Part shown: piece after piece, positions 9,006 through 18,099 of the stretch
Numbering within the stretch: position 1 is the stretch's first letter
How the letters are laid out: each line of letters begins with the position of its first letter
Source: Rhizodiscina lignyota
Taxonomy: Eukaryota > Ascomycota > Dothideomycetes > Aulographales > Rhizodiscinaceae
Direction of reading: 5' to 3'
Length of the DNA: 64,000 bases
Assembly (NCBI GenBank): GCA_010015805.1
Contig: ML978128.1
Location: forward strand, 1-64,000
Notes under the pieces: model-generated
The model's input: only the letters and a program-made list of their open reading frames with translations
Database searches by the model: none
Told to the model about the DNA's origin: nothing
Made by a program: the position numbers and the translations under genes

Positions 9006-11372
9006 CTATATGATATCCAATCCGTCATCGTCATCATCATCATCATCATCGTTACTTTGGTTGTTTCCAGCCAATCCTAAACTGTCTCGACCAGGCTCTC
9101 GAAGGCCTTTATTGTCGAGCATGAAACGCGCCCTTTTCTTGCTTGGAGAAAGGCTTCCCCTATCAGTACCGGCGTCGGCTGCCTTAGTGCTGTTTTCGTC
9201 CTTCTTGGGACTCAGTAGTAGGCCTCGTTTAAAGGCACCACCCCACCCTACTGGCTCGCTCGAAGTACCGCCTCCGCCTCTCTTTCTCTTCACGGGACTC
9301 AGAGTTACGTCCGTTGCGCTCCTGTTCAACAAACCCATCGATGCAGCATCAGGTTTATCCTGCGTTGTAGACGATGCTTGAGAAACTTGGTCTGCTGTCG
9401 TCGATCGTGTATCTGCGCGCCATGCAACTGACTTTTTCATGCGCATGTACTCTGCGCCAGCCTTGTTGCCAATCTTTCCCAACTTGTCTACAAGCTCCAT
9501 TTCTTTGTCCCTCTCTTTCGTGCGCTTCTTCAGTAGCTCGTCTCTGCTGAAGCCTCTTTCAAATGAGTTCCTCCCAAACTCTTCATCATCTAAGATACTT
9601 GCAGCTGTTCTTCCGGGCCTTCCAGGCACCATGTAATAGCTCTCCTTCGTCTCATAGTCATACTCCCTCCCGTCTGCAGGGAGTAGACCATTTCTCCTCT
9701 TCTCTTCTTTCGACACGTATCGGCTATTCGTCCACTTATCTTTTCCTTCCCACTCGCCACCTGTTTTCCCAAATCTCCCCATGGTATTGACCTCCATCCT
9801 TGTAGCCCTCGCCTTCTCGACCTGCAAGTTCACATGGAAGTCGCAGAACTCGGTCTTCTTTGCGTTCACCCAACTTCCACATTCCTGCCCACTGCTCTTA
9901 ATGCTCTTGCAGAATCCCAAATCACGCGCCGTGCCAATCTCCAGCACTGTATCATCGCTGCTCGCGAGCTTGAGCGCGAACGCACCGGTGGCTTCGCGCC
10001 CCGGTTTAGGCGGCATGATTCCTGGGTTCAGTATAGCAATGAGTGTTCCAGGCGTGAGCTTCCAAAACTGCGAGAATGCGGAGTCGAACAGGAAGAGATC
10101 GACTTCCCACTTAAGATCCGTGAGACGGAGAGCCATGAACTTGTTCCTGCCGGTAGCTCGTGCGTCTTCGTCTGCATCGTTGCTTGTGGTTGTTTTGGGT
10201 CCGTTGATATGATCCTTGGGTGTGGACTTCGAGCCAATGATACCGAGTACGACGTAGTCGGACTCCACGTCGGGAGGCTCGTAGGCTGGCCCCTTTACTT
10301 CTTTGAGGAGTTTTGGGAGTGTATAGAGCGCCTTATCCGTGAAGGCACGTGTGAGCGTGGTGTGAGGCATTTGGCGCTTAGCCAGATGAAGGCCAGAGAA
10401 GGATTCGAGGGTTGAAGTTGGCTCGGATGCTGCGGTAGTTGCTGCCTCAGATTTTGCTGTTGACAGCTCTTGTCGCGAAAGGCGTGTGCGTAGTTGGTTG
10501 GGTTCACCAATCGGCTTGGACAATGTACGAGGCGCATATCCAGAAGCGCTGCGTGCTCGGTCTTCTGGACGCTCGAAACGTCTTGCCTCTTTACCAACGC
10601 TGTTAAAGGACTGCAGTTCTTCTTTATTTAGTCCAAACCCCTGACCTCGAGCTTTTTGTATTCGATCAGCCTTCTCTTGTTTTTCCTTGTCCCCACCTCT
10701 TGACTCCGCTAGTCGCTCACTGAATGTCTTCAGTGCCGGCAGAGGCGCACGATCCTTGACTGTGCTCGGCTCATGATGTGATTTCGACCGTCCCAGATGA
10801 GACGATGTCCCTCGTGAGAATGAGTTTGACTGCGTAGAGGTGCTGGCAGCTCGTTTGAGTGATACATTTTGAGCTTTAAGTCCCTTGTCGATACCCAAAA
10901 TAACTCGCGCTGGTGATTTCTGCTCAAGCGGCGCCCGGCGATCCTTTGTTGGAGATAGAGGCACTTGCACAGATGTCTTTGGTGCTGCTGGCTCCGATTT
11001 CCAGCTCGATGTCCTTGTCTCTGTGGCTGTCGCAGGCCGCGCCGGTTCTTTGAATGGATCATTTTCTACCACAGCGTTCTTTTGCTTCGCCTTTGCCTGC
11101 TGAAGCTTCTTCAGCTTCAGCTTGGCTTCAATGGCCTTAAGCTTCAATTGGAGAGTCTCTTCGTCCTCGTCTTCGTCTTCTTCGTCTGAAGGCAGTGATA
11201 ATGGGGCATCGTTGAGTTTTGAGGACGACGTCGGTCGTTTTATGGGCGAGGGGGATACTGATCGTCCTTCCCGCCGTCGCTGGTACCTCTCTCGTCCGCT
11301 AGGTGAGCTCAGAAGAGCCTGTAGTGGGGATTTCGGAGGCCAATCCGGTTGCTTGCGCGGTGAAGCTGCCAT
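9006..11372 (-). CDS. MCM10: Mcm10 replication initiation factor
   Basis: Mcm10 activates the CMG helicase and links it to polymerase alpha on single-stranded DNA. The frame gives 788 aa from MAASPRKQPDWPP; an in-frame ATG at 11439-11441 would add 23 residues. The N-terminus has a PIKRP tract and a charged coiled-coil (near 70-100). The OB fold begins about SDYVVLGIIGSKS and continues through FMALRLTDLKWEVDLFLF and LTPGTLIAILNPGIM. The conserved zinc finger, at about residues 490-520, shows C-x9-C-x11-C-x2-H (FCKSI...QECGSW...FCDFH), followed by MEVNTMGRFGK. The C-terminus is basic, then ends in an Asp-rich run (9017-9050) coded by GAT/GAC repeats. No intron is needed. Confidence 0.93.
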   Translation of the reverse strand: MAASPRKQPDWPPKSPLQALLSSPSGRERYQRRREGRSVSPSPIKRPTSSSKLNDAPLSLPSDEEDEDEDEETLQLKLKAIEAKLKLKKLQQAKAKQKNAVVENDPFKEPARPATATETRTSSWKSEPAAPKTSVQVPLSPTKDRRAPLEQKSPARVILGIDKGLKAQNVSLKRAASTSTQSNSFSRGTSSHLGRSKSHHEPSTVKDRAPLPALKTFSERLAESRGGDKEKQEKADRIQKARGQGFGLNKEELQSFNSVGKEARRFERPEDRARSASGYAPRTLSKPIGEPNQLRTRLSRQELSTAKSEAATTAASEPTSTLESFSGLHLAKRQMPHTTLTRAFTDKALYTLPKLLKEVKGPAYEPPDVESDYVVLGIIGSKSTPKDHINGPKTTTSNDADEDARATGRNKFMALRLTDLKWEVDLFLFDSAFSQFWKLTPGTLIAILNPGIMPPKPGREATGAFALKLASSDDTVLEIGTARDLGFCKSIKSSGQECGSWVNAKKTEFCDFHVNLQVEKARATRMEVNTMGRFGKTGGEWEGKDKWTNSRYVSKEEKRRNGLLPADGREYDYETKESYYMVPGRPGRTAASILDDEEFGRNSFERGFSRDELLKKRTKERDKEMELVDKLGKIGNKAGAEYMRMKKSVAWRADTRSTTADQVSQASSTTQDKPDAASMGLLNRSATDVTLSPVKRKRGGGGTSSEPVGWGGAFKRGLLLSPKKDENSTKAADAGTDRGSLSPSKKRARFMLDNKGLREPGRDSLGLAGNNQSNDDDDDDDDDGLDII

Positions 11373-11773
11373 TGTCAGTAGTGCTACGCTTCTGGAACTG
11401 AATACTCTACCTGATGCATTTGATCGCTCACGATGAATCATATTGGATGAGAAACTCTTGACTTAAGATGCTCTTCTTAGAACACATCCAGCAAATACAG
11501 CACGCATCGACTGGACTGCACGTGGAAACGATTGGTGAGCGTGTGCTCTCGGAGAATTTAATGGTCAAACGCGAGCGCGACGCGTCATTTAAAGCTGCAG
11601 CGTGTTTCGCGTGTCTTAGTCAGCATATCTACTCCATGTCCATCGCGAATAGACGAAATGGCTTTCTCCATACAATCATACTCAATTACGGGTTTGCTTT
11701 CGAATTGCTTGTTTACTGTACCGTTTACGAAAAGCACTCTAAGTGAGCATATTTAACAGCGCCCCATTTTATC
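11373..11773. promoter_or_regulatory. Divergent promoter, MCM10 and RNase H2B
   Basis: About 400 bp separate the two head-to-head replication and repair genes; 69 bp of it is coding if MCM10 starts at 11441. The sequence holds ACGCGTC at 11579-11585, close to the fungal MBF (MCB) motif ACGCGT for G1/S genes. That would suit both neighbours, but a single hexamer is weak evidence. Confidence 0.4.
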
Positions 11774-13135
11774 ATGCGAACGCGTTCCAAGCCTTCGGCG
11801 AAGAGCAAGCCTTCAGCAGGTACTCTCAAACAGTCGCCAGAAGTTCCAAGTTTACCGCCAATCGACACAAATCCTCCGAAAGTCGTCATACTACCTCGCA
11901 ATGCATCTCCTGAAGCACGCATCGTTACCCTTCAGAGCCCCGCAACATCTTCACCAAATCGATACTTCTACTGTCCCAAGCTAGGTCTGTACGAGTTCAC
12001 GAAGATTGCACCGTCCCGGAAGACGCCGAGAAGCTGGTTGCTGCCACAAGACAATGGAAGAAATGGGGAAGCATCAAATAATTCCCAGCACGAGTCTTCG
12101 GAGACAATGGTTGATGGAGATTCAGACGGTTCAATTAGACAAGGATACATCATGAAAGAGCCAGACATGTTGCTTGCGACTCCTTTCGATCCAATCTTCC
12201 TACTTCTCCCCATTCTTTCGGCTCCGAATACTTCTACACACTTCAAGCAGAAGTTCCTTGAGTTCGACGAGTACCTCGATGAGTTTGCTGCTACCTCCGC
12301 GCATGCGAAACATCTTATTGGAAGTACCGAGATTGGAAAGCTACTTGAAACTAGGATAGCATCCGTTTGCGAAGTTGTTGAGGCTGGAGAAGAGAAGATG
12401 TATCGGATATCACATGAAATCCTTGTCCAGGAGTTGCTTTCGAAAGCAAGACGAATGTGCGAAAATGGTCTCCCAGCTTCCATGGAAGAGCAATTTGTGA
12501 AATCAGCTTTGAAAGCTCCGGTATTCCACATACCAGATGCACAACCGGAGGACCAAATCCGCAAGGGTGGTTCTTTCGAACTGCAGTCAGAATCTTTGTC
12601 AATCCAATCCGAGACAACCACTGACTCACAAGCCTCTATTGCATCTGTCTCCGGCTCTTCAACGAATCCAGACTCGCAGTCTACCACAGTGACACAGGCC
12701 ACGAGTATCTCAGCAACACCGCAACCACCAGAATCAGATGGACCAGCAGAAGAAGTTCGCCAGCTGCTCCGTTTACGTGTAGCCCTCAACTTCATCCTCT
12801 CTTCCTGCCTACCTCCACATCTCAAGCAAATGGTGGAGACTATACTCTCAGAGAACAAAGTCATCGACTTCTCTTCTCTAGATAAGCAACTTGAACACCT
12901 TGAGACCCTCCGTCGACAAGCTCAAGCTCTCCGTAGCCTCTCTGACAACATAAGCCGTAAGCGCGCGGCCGACGATGACGACGAAGCTGCCGAAGCACGC
13001 GCCGAGAAGAAACGCAAGAAGGAAGAGGAGGAAAAGAAGAAGAAATCCGAGAGTAGAGCACAAAAGGAACTGAAGAAGGTTGACACCAAAGGCATGAAGA
13101 AGCTAAGCGCTTTCTTCACCAAGGCTGCGAAATGA
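11774..13135 (+). CDS. RNH202: Ribonuclease H2 subunit B
   Basis: RNase H2 removes ribonucleotides and RNA-DNA hybrids from the genome; subunit B is a scaffold that targets the enzyme to PCNA. A single exon encodes 453 aa. The triple-barrel N-terminal part reads YFYCPKLGLYEFTKIAPSRK and the Ydr279p core has MKEPDMLLATPFDPIFLLLP and FDEYLDEF. A helical middle (IGKLLETRIASVCEVVEAGE, YRISHEILVQEL) follows, then PPHLKQMVETIL and a charged coiled coil at about 375-430. The extreme C-terminus, GMKKLSAFFTKAAK, looks like a PCNA-interacting box with Lys in place of the leading Gln. The gene shares its upstream region with MCM10. Confidence 0.93.
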   Translation: MRTRSKPSAKSKPSAGTLKQSPEVPSLPPIDTNPPKVVILPRNASPEARIVTLQSPATSSPNRYFYCPKLGLYEFTKIAPSRKTPRSWLLPQDNGRNGEASNNSQHESSETMVDGDSDGSIRQGYIMKEPDMLLATPFDPIFLLLPILSAPNTSTHFKQKFLEFDEYLDEFAATSAHAKHLIGSTEIGKLLETRIASVCEVVEAGEEKMYRISHEILVQELLSKARRMCENGLPASMEEQFVKSALKAPVFHIPDAQPEDQIRKGGSFELQSESLSIQSETTTDSQASIASVSGSSTNPDSQSTTVTQATSISATPQPPESDGPAEEVRQLLRLRVALNFILSSCLPPHLKQMVETILSENKVIDFSSLDKQLEHLETLRRQAQALRSLSDNISRKRAADDDDEAAEARAEKKRKKEEEEKKKKSESRAQKELKKVDTKGMKKLSAFFTKAAK

Positions 13136-13159
13136 CGCTTTGGTGCTGGTTAGTGGACA

Positions 13160-15382
13160 TCATATGATGACGACCTCGGTGTACTCAGTGCGCGTGCGAA
13201 ATTGATGTTTCTCTTGAGCATCAAGGACTCTGGCGCCGCTGATATCTGCGAGGCCTATGCGTTCGTATTTGTGGCCGTTTTGCACATACGTAGCACCTAG
13301 ACGCTGATGTTCCTCTGGCGTTACCTGGGCCTCTCCTACCCGCCTTAGGATCAGAGAATAGTCTGGCCCGTTGTGATCAATGGGTCTTTGCATGCGGAGC
13401 ACATGGATTGTTGCACCAGGGAAAACGTGGTGTGGCCCTGGGCAATGCAGCGCATAATCAGCGCTGAAGAAGAGCTCCTTATCTTCATGCAGCAAAACCG
13501 AGGGAGGATACGCGAATTCCTTAGCCGGCTCATATGCGACCGTATCTTTGCCATCAAAGCCCTCTGCTAGATAGTGGACAGGTCGATGCAACAAGATGCC
13601 TTTCATGAGGATTCCACGGATTCGAAGCTCCCCGTATCGGACAGCGCCAGTGATGTCGATACCAGAAGGAATTCCCTCGGCGCCAACTACAGTGCAGAGA
13701 GGTTCATACTGCTCTGCTTCTGCCTCGACTCCTGTCTGATAAGAAAGCCGTTTAGGATATTTCACGACGTTGTCAACGGATGCCCACGAGAAAGAAGGAG
13801 CGCGCCACTTCTCTGGCCTTGGGAGAAGAGCGTCGGCTGCGCTCCAGAGGAGATCATCCAACAAAGACTTCCTCCAGAGACCAGCGACATACGGGGATTC
13901 CTGGGCTGAGAAGTTTCTTGGATCTGTAGGATACTTGTCGACAAGCACCTGTTGAGCGCAGCCAGATAGAGCAGGTAGCTTATCTTTCCCAAATGTCAAT
14001 CTCAGTGTCGAATATTGTGATACCAATAATCGCCATGGAGTCTCGCGAGTCCATTTTCTGGGTTGGCCCAGAGGCAACATGTATCCTTCCTTCAGTGTCT
14101 TCATAAGATCCACTACATTGTCTGATGCTGTTCGATGGATTTCGTGACATTCGCAGATTCGCTCCCCAGACCCGAAATGGAGCATACGCTTGGAGAGAAG
14201 CCGTTCTTGGTAGACCCACCCTCTCCCCAAGAGCGGGAAGTCCTGTGAATCATCTCGAACTCTTATCACCGGGTACCTTTTTTCGTATCCAACGGGGTAG
14301 CCAAAGTGTCGAATATGTTTACGGGCATAGATGTTGCATTGCTTGCCGTTCGGACCGGTCACTATCAGTTTGTACTCAGGATTGTCCGAAAACAGGCCGC
14401 CTGTGCCATCTTTCGAGCCAGTTGCTGCCAGTGTGAGGGTCGACTGCCTGTATATGCTTGCCATTCGTCCTGCTTCTCGTTCCCAGTCGTCATCGTCATC
14501 CTGTATAATACACTACGCCATGGGCTGCAATTCAGCTTGAATCGCTGCAATGTGAGCTCAATAAACCTACCAATGAGTCTATCCAAATATACTGTACGCC
14601 CATAAATTTCGTAAACTCGATCGCATCCTGAAATGTTTTCGGTAAAGATTTGATGAGTATTCCAGGCGTTTGATGTTCGCCTCGGTTCTTCTTTTCTGTT
14701 TTGAGCGGTTGTGAACTGCCCCAGCAGTGGCTTAAGCAGTTGTACTTCGCGCGCTCCCCAGGAGTAGACTCATAGAGTCTCACACGCTCTCCAGGTGCTG
14801 TGACGTCTACGACACGAGTTGGCAGTAGTGGCGCGTTTGCTTCTTGATTGGTGTCATCCAGGTGTGAGGTGCGACAATGATCGAGCCACTTGGAGGCACG
14901 AGAGAAGCTTTCATGGGATCTCGTGCAGCCTCCTTTTGGCCTCGCTACCGGAATTGAGAGCCATCCAGATTCTGCGTCTTCAGGGACTGGTCAGTACCAA
15001 AATACTTGGGGGTGGATCTACTGCCCCTGAATCGAGACCTGCCTTCTGTTTGAAGAATGTCGATTTCTACCATTGATGACTTTGACCAGTCCCGAAGTTG
15101 AAGGAAAGGCATTGGAGTCGGAACATAGTAAACTTTATTCTTCTCCGGAATATAGAGATACTCATGCAGCAGAATTGTAATATATATCGACTCTGAAACT
15201 TGAACTGTGGGAATAAGTGTGTAAATGACTTGACGAATAAGATAGCAACATTTGCACCCTTCGTCGGCGGAATTGAACAGCTCGGCCGCTTCGACATGAA
15301 CTCTCTTGAATGCTACGCCAGGCGGTCTCGCTGAAATGTCTTTTGGATACTCCAAGTCAAGGCAGACAGAACAGTTCGGCAT
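13160..15382 (-). CDS. HET-domain (heterokaryon incompatibility type) protein
   Basis: HET-domain proteins trigger cell death on allorecognition in filamentous fungi. I model three exons (15382-15043, 14986-14571, 14512-13160), 702 aa. The start is MPNCSVCLDLEYPKD, followed by a CKCC pair. The HET core is clear: WLDHCRTSHLDD, VRLYESTPGERAKYNCLSHCWG, FTKFMGVQYIWIDSL joined to CIIQDDDDDWEREAGRMASIY, then GRGWVYQERLLSKRMLHFG. Intron 2 (14513-14570) is GTAGGT...GTAG and is fixed by the WIDSL|CIIQ junction. Intron 1 is less certain: the acceptor after TACTGACCAG is good, but keeping frame needs a GC donor (GCAGGT) or a 39-nt GT intron. No effector domain is recognisable upstream. The specificity partner is unknown. 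Confidence 0.88.
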
Positions 15383-15696
15383 TTTACATCGTAGTCGTGA
15401 TTTATCCAGAAGCAAGTAGGTTGTAGAAGGGATTCTATCATCGGAAACTTTGAAAATTGACAATTAAATTCCAAGATAACGTATCGAAACCTATATATCA
15501 AAAGGATGGACGATGCGGTGGAGAAAGTGCCCTCAAACATCGACGTCACGTCGTATCCTTGTCAGTTTCCCTGAGTTCAATGTTGGCCTTCAAAAGTTGG
15601 CACCGCGTTTGGGACCTCACGCGACCTAGGTGACTCTTCACAACTCGAGATACCAATGGCACCATCCCGAGCCAGGCCATTTCAACTGCAATAAAC
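15383..15696. promoter_or_regulatory. Divergent promoter region, HET gene and 15697 gene
   Basis: A 314-bp gap lies between head-to-head genes. I see no motif I can name. Frames crossing it on the minus strand start only at non-ATG codons. Confidence 0.4.
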
Positions 15697-16945
15697 ATGG
15701 CTCCAAAAGCGTCCAAACGAGCTCCTCCGTCCACCTCTGCGTCGACCAAATCCTCAGCACCTCCGCCCTTCACCTCCGCACCGTCCTCTCTCGCGCCCTT
15801 CCTCTCCGGGCTCAACCGAAACCACATCTACATTACCCACATTGACACCTTTCCAGCTGCGTACAAGAGGCGCATCTTCTACATCCCTGTTATCCTCAAT
15901 GCGGTATTCGCGCTGCTCGTCTTGCTCCGCATCTACTTCGCCATTCCGAAATATGCGTCCATTTTATTAGGTACGTTTGGCTATGAAAGCCAAGACGCCG
16001 TGGACATAGAAAAGAGCTCATGGGGCACACTCGCGTGGATAGTGATAGGGAGGGTTGCAATGTTTATGTTTGACTTTGTCTTGATCAGATTTGTCGGCAG
16101 CTGGCCGTGGAGTTTCTTTATTGACGGCTTATTGGGTGAGGACGAAGAGAATCCGTGCACGTGGCGATGGAAGCTTGGATTCAGAGATCGAGAGCCCGTG
16201 ATGAGAATCTCAAGGAGCTGGGGCAAGGAGGAACTCTTTGGTGGGGTGAAGAAGGGAGGCGAGTCACCATTTTTCAGGACGAAGATCATGCCAGCCGTTC
16301 ATGAGGAGTGGGTGAAGAGCAAGACCGGATATCTCATGATGGGAAAAGAGTGGGACCTTGAATTTGGGGGAATGGTGCAATTGCAAAAGATGATTGATGC
16401 CAAAGATATTGGAGAGGCAGACATAGATGGGTTGGCGCTGGGTTGGTGGGGACAGGAGGATAAGTCAGATGGCCAGTGGGTTGCTTGGAAGTTCAGAGAG
16501 GCGATGGAGTCCGATGAAGAGAGGGATGAGTATGGTATGACAGAAGAGGAGGGACAGAGGCAGATGAGTAGGCTGAGGGTAAGGTTTCACGCTGTCAACT
16601 GCACGAATTTCCCCAGTCATGGTCCTCCATTGATTGTACTTCTCTATTTGCGATTCCATGTACACTCTGAAACTGCCAGTCACACAAGCCCTTGGATACG
16701 ACTCTTGAGTCACGGCTAATTTTTTCTTCCAGGATCGACTCGCCGCAATGGGCAAGGAGGGACTTTTCTTCCGCATGATAGAGCTTGTTCAGTATGAAGG
16801 CTCTACTCCAGAAGGATTCTCACCGGAACGACAAGCGCAGACACTGGAGAAGATCAAGCAGTTGTTTGCGGACCAAGGTCTCGATTTCGAGAACATTCTG
16901 AACGAGCTGGGCGTCGACTTGCCTGGAATGTCTGCGAGACATTGA
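15697..16945 (+). CDS. Fungal two-pass membrane protein, unknown function
   Basis: Two exons (15697-16578, 16733-16945) give 364 aa; the 154-nt intron (GTAAGG...TTCCAG) is long for this window. The N-terminus is a Pro/Ser/Ala-rich tail of about 45 residues. Two hydrophobic segments follow, near 65-88 (FYIPVILNAVFALLVLLRIYF) and 105-130 (TLAWIVIGRVAMFMFDFVLI). The rest is soluble, with KTGYLMMGKEWDLEFGGM and DGQWVAWKFREAMESDEERDEYGMT. The second exon reads DRLAAMGKEGLFFRMIELVQYEGSTPEGF. I do not recognise a characterised family; similar architecture is common among uncharacterised fungal ER or mitochondrial membrane proteins. Confidence 0.8.
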
Positions 16946-18099
16946 ATGCATTCGTACAGCAAGCCAACTGGTTCGTGCTGTCTCCGAAATGTCCGTCAAG
17001 TCCATAGCTTCCTGTTCGCGATGGACCCAGAAGTAGCAGCAGTAGGCATTCTGCACTGCCACAGCATGACGTATGGTTTTCCCACGGGCCAGTTAACTAT
17101 GTTCAACCTCATACACAAGGAAGCTCAGCTCGCGCAAGGGGAGAGGACGTGATACATAGAGCGGCCGCATGCGCACCTGCAGGCCATTGTCTGATTCCAT
17201 GAAAACTGTGCCACTTCAGACCGGTCGTCGGGAACGGTGAACATCTTTAACTAGAGCCGCACGCGGAAAGAGAAAGGTACCTCAATGCAAGCAAAATGCA
17301 TGATGAACAATCCCAGCACTCGCGAGCGGAGGAAAACTAATGCCGCCCACTCGGATTGGCTGCCGAGGCAAGCATTGTCAGCTGCACCTGCGTGAAGGCT
17401 GCACAGCCATCACTCTCGTCAATCACTGAGCTTGCTTCCTCAACGCTTCAGCTCACATGAGTCGCTAGAGGCCCCAAGCCCACCCTGGCGTGGCACATGA
17501 TCGATTGTTGAGAAGCACAGCTGCCAAATGGCGGAGGCAACAGCGCTTACCGCAAGCGCAGCGCCGCAAACACCTGAAGCCTTGCGCCTTTCTTCAGCTT
17601 TCGCCGCACTTTATGAGTAGACAATACAGCCTATAAGCTAATGCGCTGCATTCGCAAGCTATCGCCGGGTGATTACTGTCGACTCGTGGCCCATGCAAGA
17701 TTACATTAGTTCTCTCACACTAACACCGAGCCGGCCGCCGCGTGCGATAAATGCTGCCTACTACAAAGCAAGGACTCCTTCACCGGAACGCTTGTTCTGA
17801 CATTTGGCCACTTTAGCTCCCTCCTCCCTTCAGCTCCCACGCTTACACCCGGCACTGTACCTCGCTGTTCCAGAAGGCGTAGCTATGCATATCCACGACG
17901 CCAAGCCTTAGAGCCTCTTCTTCACAAGTTACAATTGTGACTCTATGCGGAAAGTGCACTCAGGTGGTTGCCTAAGGACCCTTCTTCACTCATCAACATT
18001 CACCTGCAGTGTTAAATTAATTCCCTCGTCGTCACTCAACACCCACTTTCCCACTACTCTTAGGGGACTTTATTGTCTTCACTCATTCAAGTTCTCGCT
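16946..18099 (+). promoter_or_regulatory. Long upstream region of the Hmt1-like transporter
   Basis: This 1,150-bp region precedes the transporter gene. An ATG at 17945 opens a 62-codon frame that runs past the transporter ATG and stops at 18133; if it lies on the mRNA it is an overlapping upstream ORF. TATATA-like and CT-rich stretches near 17815-18000 look like a typical fungal core promoter. I found no tRNA or repeat. Confidence 0.45.

Noticed and set aside
9017-9050. CAT-type trinucleotide run as a microsatellite of note
   Set aside because: It encodes the Asp-rich end of Mcm10, so it is explained by coding sequence.
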